A DNA stretch of 64,000 nucleotides from a virus: positions 1-64,000 of IMG/VR virus record IMGVR_UViG_3300033182_000487. The stretch is one strand, 5' to 3'. The notes below the pieces were generated by a model that ran no database searches, had not been told where the DNA came from, and was given only the letters and a program-made list of their open reading frames with translations. Position 1 is the stretch's first letter. Each line of letters begins with the position of its first letter. Of this stretch, positions 32,336-41,048 are shown piece by piece. A program made the position numbers and the translations under genes.

Positions 32336-32949
32336 GCCATCGCCTCCAGCAGAGCCGAGGCCGCACACAGGTGCGACCCCCTCCCGTCCCGGAGAGGGCG
32401 CACGAGTTCCCACACAGCGACCGTCTCCGGGCTGCCCAGATCAGGGTGCTCCTCCGCGATGACCTCGCAGAAGCCCTGGAGCAGAGCAGGCCAGTCGCGC
32501 TGGCTGTTGTAGATGATGTCGAGACAGCCCGGCGCATCCTTCTTCGACCAGGCCGTGTAGAGAGCACGGGCCGCGTCGTCCATGAACGGAGACACCCATC
32601 GGGCATCAGGCGGACACCAGCGTTCCAGAGTCCGGGACCGGATGGTGCCGATGACCCCGCCGTAGAAATCTGCCCACAGGATGATCCTGACCGGACCGTC
32701 CGCGAGGTCTTCCAGGGTCTTCAACAGGGCATCCCCGGCTTCGGGGGTCGCCCGGTCCAACGGACCCACGACCAGCACCGGGGGCTTGTCTCCCACGCCA
32801 GCGTTCCCGGCGAGCCGGACGATCTCACGGGAGTCATCGACCTTGAGGCCGTCGTCGCCAATCGGATCGGCCATCAACCGACCCGAGGCACGAGCGTGCT
32901 TGACTGCTTCGCCTCTCGCACGAGGACCATGGAACAACACAGGGGTCAT
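32332..32949 (-). CDS. Clamp-loader delta-prime-like protein
   Basis: 205 residues. The stretch LKVDDSREIVRLAG, then VLVVGPLDRATPEAGDALLK with TLEDLADGPVRIILWA, and the TIRSRTLERW sensor segment reproduce the delta-prime (HolB) core: Walker-B-like region, partner helix, and SRC-like sensor. The Walker A loop is not evident, as in delta-prime proteins that no longer bind ATP. It is half the usual length, so the C-terminal collar is reduced. It begins the leftward run 32949 to 31138 with the methylase remnant and delta. Confidence 0.65.
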   Translation of the reverse strand: MTPVLFHGPRARGEAVKHARASGRLMADPIGDDGLKVDDSREIVRLAGNAGVGDKPPVLVVGPLDRATPEAGDALLKTLEDLADGPVRIILWADFYGGVIGTIRSRTLERWCPPDARWVSPFMDDAARALYTAWSKKDAPGCLDIIYNSQRDWPALLQGFCEVIAEEHPDLGSPETVAVWELVRPLRDGRGSHLCAASALLEAMA

Positions 32950-32959
32950 GCACCAGCCC

Positions 32960-33154
32960 TCAGAAGCGCGTGAAGAACCGCTTGTTGCACTTCTTGCAGC
33001 GGTAGTGGATGACGGTGCCTCCTCCCTGATCAGGTGACATAGGGGTCACCATGAGGATCTCGGCCTGGTTTCCATCGCAGAGTTCGCTGGCCCGGCAGTT
33101 GACCCACTGGACATCACCGACCTTCTGCTTCACGCGGTTCGTGAACTTGCTCAC
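32960..33154 (-). CDS. Small zinc-ribbon-like protein (64 aa)
   Basis: Basic N-terminus and Cys residues at NCRASELC and CKKC near the end (HYRCKKCNKRFFTRF), suggesting a zinc-ribbon. The start is GTG with AGGAGG upstream. It ends 11 bases before the delta-prime gene. Confidence 0.6.
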   Translation of the reverse strand: MSKFTNRVKQKVGDVQWVNCRASELCDGNQAEILMVTPMSPDQGGGTVIHYRCKKCNKRFFTRF

Positions 33155-33215
33155 AGGGGCATCCCTCCTTCATGTAGAAGGAGTACCCACTGGCAGGCTT
33201 CCCCGACCCCCCGTT

Positions 33216-33719
33216 TCAGTAGCCCTGGGAGACAGCCTGAGCCCGGATGATCCCGGACACCGCAGTCAGGTACTCCTCGGTCTGCCACTGGTACAGCCCT
33301 CCGTTCCCAGCCGTGCTGTGGGAGGAGGTGCCGACAACGGTGCCAGTAGCGTACTCGACCTGTCCTCCGCTCTGAGGAACCAGTACGTTCGCGGGCAGGG
33401 TCAGGACATCCCCGGTGGAAGGATCAACCCCAGCCCACCAGTTGGTCCGCAGGTCATCCACAACCGGGACGACCACGTTCTGCCACTGAGTCCAATGGAC
33501 CCAGACAGGTAGCCTGTCCTTCAAGGTGGGCATGGTGTCAGGCAACGTCTCGACTCCCATGATCCCCACCTTCGGAGAGGGGTTGGATCTGTCCGTGCCA
33601 GGGAACACCGCCTTCGCGTATCCCTTGATCAGCAGGAGGATCGGAATGGGGAGGAGATCAGCCAACTCCGTGGCTGTCCTGATCGGGGCAATCCCGTTTC
33701 GATAGTCAGCCCGTGCCAT
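33216..33719 (-). CDS. Probable virion protein (167 aa)
   Basis: Early hydrophobic stretch (ADLLPIPILLLIKGYA), then beta-rich, Gly/Ser/Thr-containing sequence ending GLYQWQTEEYLTAVSGIIRAQAVSQGY. No family recognised. The ribosome site TAGGAGGAACC is strong and a type A element is directly upstream. It is the first gene of the leftward run that continues to the clamp-loader and nrd genes, so this run may be read from the same element. Confidence 0.5.
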   Translation of the reverse strand: MARADYRNGIAPIRTATELADLLPIPILLLIKGYAKAVFPGTDRSNPSPKVGIMGVETLPDTMPTLKDRLPVWVHWTQWQNVVVPVVDDLRTNWWAGVDPSTGDVLTLPANVLVPQSGGQVEYATGTVVGTSSHSTAGNGGLYQWQTEEYLTAVSGIIRAQAVSQGY

Positions 33720-33742
33720 GGTTCCTCCTACAGCGAGGAGTC

Positions 33743-33759
33743 CGATAGACGGACTACGG
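33743..33759 (-). promoter_or_regulatory. Type A promoter-like element
   Basis: The minus strand reads CCGTAGTCCGTCTATCG, 24 bases before the ATG at 33719. Confidence 0.55.
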
Positions 33760-34321
33760 AGAGGATCACAGGATCACTCGTCGTGGGTGTCGTTGTACTA
33801 CTGCTTGTATGCGTATGGGGTGTCTGGTTCTGGTTGGTGGTTGTCGTGTCATTCATCGTGAGTGTCTTATTCAATCGGTCAACCTACGGTTTCCCTACTC
33901 CTAAGAGAAGGTATAGAGAGCCTTCTCTCGTCCCTCCCCTTGCTTGTCAGTGAGGAGGTTGAGGATGCCGAGGAGGAAGAACCTGACCCTTGCCACGGCT
34001 CGCTTGTGGTCTCCCTGTCTCCCTTCCCAGTTGGGAGAGCAGGTTGGTGAGAAGCACAAGGCCGAGGAGGCTGGTTCCGAAGACCCGCTCCTGTGGGGGA
34101 GGTAGGGTCAACCCTTCGTTAGTTCCGTCGTGGGAAAGAGCATGTGGCTGGGGCTGTTCCTTGACCCTCGGATTTCTCCGATCTGGCACCTACGAACCTC
34201 AAGCGAGCACACGATCTGACGAACCGGCCCATCCTGTCTTCGTAAGTCTCAGACTTACCGCCACGGGTAGTATCTACTCGACGAGGGGGGTTGGAGCAAC
34301 CCCCTTCTTTGAGGAGCCGAT
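33760..34321. other. Divergent non-coding interval of about 560 bp
   Basis: No gene is supported; two short frames (33862-34050 plus, 33947-34189 minus) lack good starts. It contains GGATCAC words (near 33765-33776), the hairpin AGAGAAGG/CCTTCTCT at 33904-33928 (8-bp arms, 9-nt loop), and a hairpin just before the next gene. It may hold an origin or the regulatory region for the divergent genes. Confidence 0.4.
34286..34304 (+). terminator. Hairpin with T-rich tail immediately before a start codon
   Basis: GGGGGTTG-GAG-CAACCCCC, followed by TTCTTT, 17 bases before the ATG at 34322. It could terminate or attenuate transcription into the 34322 gene, or sequester its GAGGAG ribosome site. Confidence 0.5.
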
Positions 34322-34636
34322 GTGTACCACGTTTGGATTGTGACCAGCCGCGATCTCCAGCCGATCCGATTGAGCGAATCCTTCACCGATGAACACGAGG
34401 CCCTTGCATCCTGCTCCCGCATCCTCACCGGCCTCGGCGCGCTGTTCCTGGCTGCCCGGAACGCCGAAAGAAATGGTGGCCTGAGCCTGTTGGTCTACGA
34501 CCCCACCGGGGCGCTTCCTGTGGCTGCTCTGGTGGACGGGGCTGTGCTTGCGGAGGAGGGTCGTCCCCTCTCGCCTCACGAGACGACGGAGACGGTGGTG
34601 CCCCTGCTGTCTGGACCTGGGGCCGAGGTCAACTGA
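34322..34636 (+). CDS. Hypothetical protein (104 aa)
   Basis: Mixed alpha/beta, beginning with a beta strand and a charged helix (TDEHEALASCSRILTGLGALFLAARNAE). No recognised motif. GAGGAGCCG gives a good ribosome site. Its expression may be controlled by the hairpin before it. It is convergent with the sigma-like gene. Confidence 0.5.
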   Translation: MYHVWIVTSRDLQPIRLSESFTDEHEALASCSRILTGLGALFLAARNAERNGGLSLLVYDPTGALPVAALVDGAVLAEEGRPLSPHETTETVVPLLSGPGAEVN

Positions 34637-34637
34637 C

Positions 34638-35984
34638 CTACTCCTCGTCGAGGGCGTAGGTGTCACCCCAGCCAGCCTTCACGAGGCTGTGGCTCTCCAG
34701 GTAGGCCAGCAGTCGGTTCCAGCGGGGCTCGTCCACCACGGTGCCGCTCTCGTCCCGGAGGTGGTCCTTGATCTCCCCCTTGGTGGACCAGGGCTCTGCC
34801 CGGAGCAGGGCGAGGGTGGCCTCGACGTCGTCACGGGTCGTTGCTCCCTCACGGAGGGCAGCGCGGATCTTGCTCTTGAGGGTGGTCGCCCGACCCTCGG
34901 AGCACTCGACCCCTTGGATGCGGGTGTCGAGGACGCGGATCTCCTCGGTCTCGGCACCCTCCATGAGGGCGTCGTACACCGCCGTGTACCGCTCGACGGC
35001 ACCCCGGTACGCCGCCTTGATGATCTCCCGACCCTCGGCGACCATGTGGTCCCACTCCTGAGCATCGCCCAGAGCGTCCTCGGGGGTGGGGGCGTCGTCC
35101 ACGATGACGTGGCTCCACTCCTGCTCGTCATCCCCACGCTGCCAGACGACGCGGGGGTCGCCTGCCACGAGGCTCTCGGGGGCGACGTAGTCGTCGGAGC
35201 CCAACTCCACCCGCTTGTTGATCTCGTGCTGGGTGCGGGCACCGCGCTGGCGGGCCAGTGCGTCCTGTGCGGTCTTGTAGGTCGTGGAGGTGCGCTTGCG
35301 CTCGACGGCGCGGACCAGCCACGAAAAGGGCACCGTGCCCTTTTCCTCAAGGATGGTATCGAACGTGCCCTTGTTGCCCCAGACGGCGAGCCACTCGCCC
35401 ACGTCGGAGCAGATGTCGTCGAAGTCTGTGGCCTTGTCGCGCTTCGCGAGCACGGCGGCGATGCGCTTGATCAGACCGCTCTCGTTGCACTGGCGGTCGA
35501 GCCAGATGCGGGACGCGGTGAGGGGTGCAGGAGCGGGAGCAGGGGCAGGAGCCTCCTCGACCTCCACGGTCTCCTCGACGGGAGCCTCGGGGGCCTCCTC
35601 GACCTCGACAGGGGCCTCCTCCACGACAGGCGCAGGAGCGGGAGCCGCCTCGACGGAGGCAGGGGGGACGTAGTCGGTGGGCAGGGCAGTGGCGACCACA
35701 TCCCGGTCACCCTCGCGGAGGGTGAGCATCAGGGCCTCGGGCTGACCCCGGAGGGCAGCGAGGAGGTCGGTGGCGAAGCGGGTCTGAGCACCCGCCCCCC
35801 TGTAGCCATTTTGGAGCACGAGGTCGCGGCGCACGATGCTGCGCTTGCGGCCCTGCTCCTCGGCAGTAGCGGTGATCCAGAGCGACACCTGGGACTCGAC
35901 CGAGGTGACATCCTCGGGAGTGTCGGTGAACGACGCGATCAGGTTGACGAGCAGGGAGAGACGACGAGGGGTCTTGGTAGGCAT
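34638..35984 (-). CDS. Large regulator with sigma-region-2-like and wing-helix-like segments
   Basis: 448 residues. The N-terminal 110 residues are mixed; a Pro/Ala/Glu/Val linker (about 110-155, repeats of APVEVEEAPEAPVEE type) follows. The segment GLIKRIAAVLAKRDKATDFDDICSDVGEWLAVWGNKG...SWLVRAVERKRTS resembles ECF-type sigma region 2 (DAEDLVQE..W...SWLYRIARN). The C-terminus looks like a winged helix (SHSLVKAGWGDTYALDEE). Function could be an alternative sigma factor for type A or B elements. The assignment is tentative. The ATG has AGGATCGCT, and a hairpin-bearing leader precedes it. Confidence 0.45.
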   Translation of the reverse strand: MPTKTPRRLSLLVNLIASFTDTPEDVTSVESQVSLWITATAEEQGRKRSIVRRDLVLQNGYRGAGAQTRFATDLLAALRGQPEALMLTLREGDRDVVATALPTDYVPPASVEAAPAPAPVVEEAPVEVEEAPEAPVEETVEVEEAPAPAPAPAPLTASRIWLDRQCNESGLIKRIAAVLAKRDKATDFDDICSDVGEWLAVWGNKGTFDTILEEKGTVPFSWLVRAVERKRTSTTYKTAQDALARQRGARTQHEINKRVELGSDDYVAPESLVAGDPRVVWQRGDDEQEWSHVIVDDAPTPEDALGDAQEWDHMVAEGREIIKAAYRGAVERYTAVYDALMEGAETEEIRVLDTRIQGVECSEGRATTLKSKIRAALREGATTRDDVEATLALLRAEPWSTKGEIKDHLRDESGTVVDEPRWNRLLAYLESHSLVKAGWGDTYALDEE

Positions 35985-36083
35985 AGCGATCCTGGGTTTG
36001 CCAGCAGGGCTGGACAGCGATGGGTGAGGTTGTCAGTCAGGACAGGGCGACAGTGCAGCAAGGTGCGGGTCTTTGGTCGTGAC

Positions 36084-36102
36084 CCCATGGTTGTACCATG
36101 GG
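36084..36102. promoter_or_regulatory. 19-bp palindrome, operator-like
   Basis: CCCATGGT-TGT-ACCATGGG: perfect 8-bp arms with a three-base centre, in the divergent interval between the sigma-like gene and the 36262 gene, about 100 bp from each. Likely a binding site for a dimeric regulator. Confidence 0.55.
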
Positions 36103-36179
36103 AGGGCTACCGGGTCAACTCGATTTCTCCACAAAGTGTCCACATTCCCCCACCAACCCGGCTGTGGTACACGGTGCCT

Positions 36180-36196
36180 CGGTAGGCTCTCTATGC
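36180..36196 (+). promoter_or_regulatory. Type A promoter-like element, best match
   Basis: CGGTAGGCTCTCTATGC, first of two tandem copies before the 36262 gene. Confidence 0.7.
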
Positions 36197-36214
36197 GCCG
36201 CTCAGGGTGAGGCT

Positions 36215-36231
36215 CGGTACTCTCTCTATGG
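36215..36231 (+). promoter_or_regulatory. Type A promoter-like element, tandem copy
   Basis: CGGTACTCTCTCTATGG, 35 bases after the start of the previous copy and 31 bases before the ATG. The doubling suggests strong expression. Confidence 0.65.
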
Positions 36232-36261
36232 GCACCGTCCAGCAAGACCTTCGGAGACACC

Positions 36262-38898
36262 ATGATCCCCTCAGACATCCAGCCCCTGATCCGCCTGGCC
36301 GCGACCCTCCCCGTAGGATCACTCGACCGCCGCACCATCCTCGCCTCCTTGAAGAAGCAGGCCGCGTTCGCGGACGACCTCGTTGCACGGGTGGACGTGA
36401 TGTCGGGGTCCATGGGCGGCAAGGACGCGGACCGTGGCCCTCTGTTGAAGGCCGTCCAGGCCGGGCTCCCGGAGAGCGTGTTCAACCTGGAGGAGTTCAC
36501 GGCTGAGGCGTTCCCTCGCTACGGGGTGACCTCCCTCGACGAACTCAGGAAGGCCGAAGACCTCACCGACGAGGACCGCGCCGAACTCAAGTCTCTGGAA
36601 GACCGGATCAAGCCTTTCAGCGCCATGGTCGCGAAGGTGGAGAAGTGGAGCGGGACGAAACTGGGGCAAGACCTCGCCGAGGGTCTCAGCCTGGTCTCCG
36701 GCAAGACCGACCACAAGTTGCGCGAGGCCGTCTGGGCCGGGGTCGCGAAGGGGATGCACGGCGACGTCGAGAAGTTGGAGTCTGGACGGCGCGTCGTCAC
36801 TGACACTGGTCGGGGGTCACTGACCACTCCTGGAGCCCTGGGCACCGAGCCGGAAGACCTCGTGCAGGTGATGCTGGCGGGCGGCATCGAACTGCCGGGC
36901 ATGATCTTCGACAAGAACATGTCGGACAAGACCTACTACGAGGGCGTCCGTGTCCGAGGCACGTTCAAGCCCCGGAAGGAACTGTTCAAGCCGGGCACCA
37001 GCGTCTACACGCTGGCTGGCGCGAAGATCAAGCCGACGAAGATCTCGGAACTGAGGTCGGTCCGAGGCTACGCGAAGTCCGTGGCTTCGACCACGGCCAT
37101 CGACTGGAAGCGGTCGGTCCACATCGGCACCGAGTACATCCTGGCCGAGGGTGATGCCAGTGCTCCTGATCCTGAGCACGCCATGAACATGGGCGGCAAG
37201 GTGAGCCTGGAGTCCCTGCTGGGAGCGGACCTCATTGACGGGGTCACGGTCAGCAAGCAGATGACTCTGGCCCGGTACTACATCAAGAAGATCCGCCAGG
37301 TCATGAAGCGCGCCCTTCCCAAGGGTGTGCAGGCTGCGGTCTGGGAGGCTGTCGCCGAGATGATCACGAAGGGGATCAACCCCTGGAAGGGTCAGGGTCG
37401 CGGTGGCGAGTTCGCCGTTGACTACAACGCCATCGAGAAGTTCCTCGACACCCGTGACGGGCAGAAGATCCTCGACGAGAACGAGATCACCGCCGACTCG
37501 ATCAACAAGAACAACGTCCAGAAGAACTGGGTCCGGGTCCGCGAGAAGATGCTCAAGGCCCTCTCGCAGTTGAGCGACGATGATCTCCTGGCTTCCATCC
37601 ACCTGTCCCTCGCGGCAGGCGGGATGGTGGACGACGTGCCCGAGTACATCAAGAAGATCAAGCGCGACAAGGATCTCTACCAGACCTACATCAGCGACAT
37701 GCGGAAGTACGGCTCGACCCGCGTTGCGGAGCAGGTCGTCAAGCGTGCCGCCGAGCGCCGCGCCATGATCCGGCTCGCAGCGACCCTTCCCGTGGGATCA
37801 CCGGAGCGTCGGGCCATCCTCGCTGGCTGCGAGAAGATGAAGTCCCCGGCCATGCAGGAGTCCTGCGAGGCCATGAAGGCTGGCAAGAAGCCCGGCAAGG
37901 GCAAGGCGAAGTCCGACGACAAGAAGAAGGACGACGGCAAGATGCCCGCCGAGTTGCTGGAGAAGTTCAAGGCGAAGAAGGCCGCTTCCGGCCCTCACCC
38001 CAAGGGTCGCAACTGGAAGGACAAGGGTGGTCGCTGGGTGTGGGCAGGCTCCGATGGTGATCCTGCATTCACCGTGGTCGAGAAGTCCGCTCCGTTCGGC
38101 TCCTACTACAAACTCCAGATGCTTCTCCCCGATGGGGGCATGTACGCCGCTGCGAACCAGAAGACCGAGAAGGAAGACCTGTTCAAGCGTGCTGCGGAAC
38201 TCTACAAGGCGTGGGGCAGCGCAGCCGGGTTCAACCTGAGCCGCCAGCCCGAGCGGTGGAGCAAGATGGCTGGCAAGGGCGACGTGCCCGACGCTCTCAA
38301 GAAGCACCAGTTCACCTCCGAGGACAACCCCAACCCAAAGGGCAACGACAAGGACGGCGACGGCAAGTCCAACGAGCCGAAGCCCGCTGGCCTCAAGGGC
38401 AAGAAGGCTGGTCGCGCTTCCGGTCAGATCATGGCCGAGATCACCAGGTTCGCCGATGCGTTCCTCCCCTCCCTCACCAGGAGGGTTCCTGTGGAGTCTC
38501 TGGGTGATCCCAAGACCTTGAAGCAGATCCAGAACTCGTTGGTGTACGCGATGTCCGATCTGGCGAAGGACGTGGTGATGGAGGAGCGTTTCGGACCCAA
38601 GGGTGGTGGGCAGTACAAGCGGCAGTTCGGCAGCGTCCTGTCCAACCCTCCCCCCTTCTCGTCGCAGACCGCTCACTGGTTTGAGGAGAACCGTGACGCG
38701 CCCAAGTACACCGCTGCATGGAAGGCGATGTCCGGTTGGGCTGCACGGGAAGGCATCTCTCTCGATGCTGGTGCCCGCATCCGTGCCGCAAACAGCAAGA
38801 AGGCCGCGCTGATTCGCCTTGCCGCCGCTCTCCCGGTCGGCTCCTCCGAGCGCAAGACCATCCTCCGCATGGCCGCCTTGAAGGAGATCCGTCCGTGA
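36262..38898 (+). CDS. Large virion protein with three LIRLA modules
   Basis: 878 residues. Copies of the LIRLA module lie at the N-terminus (1-31), at about 500-523 and at about 848-878, so they bracket two bodies: 32-500 (helical, with AAVWEAVAEMITKGINPWKG) and 524-848. The second body has a Lys-rich linker (KPGKGKAKSDDKKKDDG), then DNPNPKGNDKDGDGKSNEPK, a putative calcium-binding loop. The pattern of module, body, module suggests cleavage or fusion points. Two type A elements precede it, and the gene continues by GTGA overl­ap into the next one. The function is structural by inference. Confidence 0.65.
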   Translation: MIPSDIQPLIRLAATLPVGSLDRRTILASLKKQAAFADDLVARVDVMSGSMGGKDADRGPLLKAVQAGLPESVFNLEEFTAEAFPRYGVTSLDELRKAEDLTDEDRAELKSLEDRIKPFSAMVAKVEKWSGTKLGQDLAEGLSLVSGKTDHKLREAVWAGVAKGMHGDVEKLESGRRVVTDTGRGSLTTPGALGTEPEDLVQVMLAGGIELPGMIFDKNMSDKTYYEGVRVRGTFKPRKELFKPGTSVYTLAGAKIKPTKISELRSVRGYAKSVASTTAIDWKRSVHIGTEYILAEGDASAPDPEHAMNMGGKVSLESLLGADLIDGVTVSKQMTLARYYIKKIRQVMKRALPKGVQAAVWEAVAEMITKGINPWKGQGRGGEFAVDYNAIEKFLDTRDGQKILDENEITADSINKNNVQKNWVRVREKMLKALSQLSDDDLLASIHLSLAAGGMVDDVPEYIKKIKRDKDLYQTYISDMRKYGSTRVAEQVVKRAAERRAMIRLAATLPVGSPERRAILAGCEKMKSPAMQESCEAMKAGKKPGKGKAKSDDKKKDDGKMPAELLEKFKAKKAASGPHPKGRNWKDKGGRWVWAGSDGDPAFTVVEKSAPFGSYYKLQMLLPDGGMYAAANQKTEKEDLFKRAAELYKAWGSAAGFNLSRQPERWSKMAGKGDVPDALKKHQFTSEDNPNPKGNDKDGDGKSNEPKPAGLKGKKAGRASGQIMAEITRFADAFLPSLTRRVPVESLGDPKTLKQIQNSLVYAMSDLAKDVVMEERFGPKGGGQYKRQFGSVLSNPPPFSSQTAHWFEENRDAPKYTAAWKAMSGWAAREGISLDAGARIRAANSKKAALIRLAAALPVGSSERKTILRMAALKEIRP

Positions 38899-39563
38899 AC
38901 AAGCAAGCACTCCGAGAGGCGTTGATCGCCGAGGGCATGGTGCGTGAAGGCTCCCGCTGGGATGCCTACCCACCCATCAGGGTTCCGCGAAACTGGCGTC
39001 CACCCCACAGCGAAGGCTGCGACGACGACCACAAGGAGTGGGTGCTCCGGGAGTTCCCCAAAGCCGTCGAGACCTTCGCGAAGCGGATGATCATCCCAGC
39101 CCTCAAGCAGCGTGGTTGGCGCGTAACAGATTCGTGGGTCGAGGACGTCGCTGAGGTAGACGAGGACGGCGTTGAACTGATAGTGGAGGTCGAGGGGAAG
39201 GCTGGGCAGACACGCGGCCTCGGTGGACGGAAGTACATCGTCCTTGACCGAAATGTCGAAGACCAACTCACCCTTTACGTCTACCCGGTCATGGAGAACG
39301 TCGAGTTCCACGGCCAGCAGCAGTTCGACGTAGACGAGTTCGCTGAGTGGACCTGGGATGCTGAGTGTCCCGTGGACGAGATCAGAGCCATCCAGGAGGA
39401 GAACGGCTCCCGCGAGCACCCTCCGACACCAAAGGGCGTCCAGACGATCCTGTCCGACTGGGACCGTCTGTGGATCCGCGACAGCAAGGTCCGCTCCAAA
39501 ATCCAGAAGAAGGCCGACCTCCGGGCCATCCTCGCCGAGGAAGGCTTGCTCAAGCAGGGCTGA
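38895..39563 (+). CDS. Protein with LAEEGLL-like motif at both ends
   Basis: 222 residues. It starts GTG overlapping the previous stop (GTGA). The N-terminus NKQALREALIAEGMVREG and the C-terminus KKADLRAILAEEGLLKQG carry the same short motif that opens the 25093 protein. The body is acidic and beta-rich (VEGKAGQTRGLGGRKYIVLD). No family is recognised. Coupling to the three-module protein supports a common role in the virion. Confidence 0.6.
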   Translation: MNKQALREALIAEGMVREGSRWDAYPPIRVPRNWRPPHSEGCDDDHKEWVLREFPKAVETFAKRMIIPALKQRGWRVTDSWVEDVAEVDEDGVELIVEVEGKAGQTRGLGGRKYIVLDRNVEDQLTLYVYPVMENVEFHGQQQFDVDEFAEWTWDAECPVDEIRAIQEENGSREHPPTPKGVQTILSDWDRLWIRDSKVRSKIQKKADLRAILAEEGLLKQG

Positions 39564-39644
39564 CAGGAAGTACGACTTCCCTCGTGCTCCAGAGCCGGAG
39601 TAGGCTCACGCGGGTACAGTCCCCAGACGAACCTCGGGACTGCT

Positions 39645-40025
39645 ATGCCGACCTACGAATACAAGTGCGAGAAATGCGACCACCGCTTTGAGCGGCTGCT
39701 TCGCATCTCGCAGTACAAGGAACCCCAGGCTTGCCCTGAGTGCGGGCACAGCCCTGCCAAGAAGCAGGTCTCGATGGGGTCAGGCTTCATCCTGCGTGGC
39801 GACGGCTGGGCCGGGAAGAACAACCGGATCAAGGGCCAGATGCGCCGCAAGAACCAGCGACTCAAGGGCAAGGAGGACGAGTGGAAGCGAGACTCCGGCC
39901 CCACGCTGGCCCCCAACGTCGGCGGTGAGCGCACGGAGTCCTGGGCCGACGCCAGCAAACTGGCCGCCTCTCAGGGCAAGGACACGAGCGGCTACGACAA
40001 GTTGGCCCGCAAGGAGAAGAAGTGA
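39645..40025 (+). CDS. FmdB-type zinc-ribbon protein
   Basis: 126 residues. MPTYEYKCEKCDHRFERL with CPECGH (near residue 29) is the FmdB/DUF zinc-ribbon start, two Cys pairs about 20 apart. The rest is basic and Lys-rich. Such proteins occur in many phages, often near head genes, function unknown. A weak type A-like sequence overlaps the interval before it. It overlaps the next gene (GTGA). Confidence 0.8.
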   Translation: MPTYEYKCEKCDHRFERLLRISQYKEPQACPECGHSPAKKQVSMGSGFILRGDGWAGKNNRIKGQMRRKNQRLKGKEDEWKRDSGPTLAPNVGGERTESWADASKLAASQGKDTSGYDKLARKEKK

Positions 40026-40255
40026 CGCGGGGTGAAGACCCCCCACACCAACCTCCCGCCCCGAGCGGGATCAAGGACTCGTTCAACAAGTCCTTCCAGG
40101 TGGCCTTCGTCACCACGACCTTCATCATCATCGCCTTCGCAGCCCTCGGGGTCAGGATCGCCCGGCGCTTGAAGCGGGACCGCGAGCGGAACAAGAACAT
40201 CATCGACGCTGAGTGGACCCCGGCGGACGACCCGGATGACCTGATGCTTCGGTAG
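40022..40255 (+). CDS. Single-span membrane protein (77 aa)
   Basis: GTG start overlapping the previous stop. A polar Pro-rich N-terminus, one hydrophobic span (about 28-45, VAFVTTTFIIIAFAALGV) and a very basic segment just after (RIARRLKRDRERNK), then an acidic tail. A simple anchor or small holin accessory; unassigned. Confidence 0.6.
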   Translation: MTRGEDPPHQPPAPSGIKDSFNKSFQVAFVTTTFIIIAFAALGVRIARRLKRDRERNKNIIDAEWTPADDPDDLMLR

Positions 40256-40267
40256 GCTGCCTATGGC
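40251..40267 (+). promoter_or_regulatory. Type A promoter-like element
   Basis: CGGTAGGCTGCCTATGG, starting inside the previous gene's end (its TAG is the stop codon) and 23 bases before the ATG at 40290. Confidence 0.65.
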
Positions 40268-40289
40268 CCCTGTCTGACAGGAGATCACC

Positions 40290-40991
40290 ATGGCGACCCC
40301 TTTCCTCGTTGACCGTTACCCCGGCGTCATCTCGATGGCCGTGAAGAACCGGCCCAGCGTGGCCGAGTACCGATTCGGTGCGGCCAACACCCTCGACAGT
40401 GCGTTCGCTGGGGTCACACCGCTGGAGGACGTCCGCAAGGGCACCTCGTTCCGGTCACCGACTCTGGTGGCCTCGTCGCTCAACCGCTGTGCTGACTCTC
40501 GCACGGGGCAGACCCGCTTCTCGGTGAACATGGACGACTACGCCTCGGCTGCTGTGCCGAGCGATGCCGCGATGGCCTTCTTCCGGGTCCAGGAGATCGA
40601 CCACGCCGGGAACATTCGCCCTGCTGGGCCGATCATGGTCGTCCCTCCCCCCTACCTCAACACGTCGCCGTACCGCACTCTGTCCTTGACGGGCACCGCC
40701 CCGGACCTGACTGCGACGGCGACGGGGCTGCCCCCGGCAGGAGCGATGGTGATCTCGCTCCCCGTGCATGTGGATGATCTCACCATCTACAACGACGATT
40801 CAGCCAACCAGAACAGCCTGTTCATCGGCCTGGGACCAGGACAGCAAGAAATCGAAGTCCCCTACAACACGAGCAACGTGAGCGGCCCGGACATGACCCT
40901 GCCGTTCGGCGGCTCCGTCATCTACATCCGAAGTGCCAGCGACGTAGTACCTTTTCGCCTGACCATGACCCTTGTGGCGGGTCTTCGATAG
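40290..40991 (+). CDS. Virion protein, beta-rich (233 aa)
   Basis: Sequence is rich in Thr, Pro, Gly and Val with little helix (SPYRTLSLTGTAPDLTATATG; FIGLGPGQQEIEVPY), typical of decoration, tail or fibre proteins. No family identified. Start after AGGAGATCACC, with a type A element directly upstream. Confidence 0.6.
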   Translation: MATPFLVDRYPGVISMAVKNRPSVAEYRFGAANTLDSAFAGVTPLEDVRKGTSFRSPTLVASSLNRCADSRTGQTRFSVNMDDYASAAVPSDAAMAFFRVQEIDHAGNIRPAGPIMVVPPPYLNTSPYRTLSLTGTAPDLTATATGLPPAGAMVISLPVHVDDLTIYNDDSANQNSLFIGLGPGQQEIEVPYNTSNVSGPDMTLPFGGSVIYIRSASDVVPFRLTMTLVAGLR

Positions 40992-41002
40992 TCATTCAAT
41001 AC
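40986..41002 (+). promoter_or_regulatory. Type A-like element
   Basis: CGATAGTCATTCAATAC, overlapping the previous gene's end, 47 bases before the ATG at 41049. The match is weaker (CGATAG and CAATAC). Confidence 0.4.
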
Positions 41003-41048
41003 TCGCCCCAAAGGGTGAGGACCACAACCTTTCCACTGGAGAATCCCC

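Noticed and set aside
33862-34050. 62-codon plus-strand frame in the divergent interval
   Set aside because: The start is a GTG without a ribosome site and the frame crosses an AGAGAAGG hairpin.
39597-39630. Type A-like sequence before the FmdB-type gene
   Set aside because: GGAGTAGGCTCACGCGG has only scattered matches and no CTATGC half.
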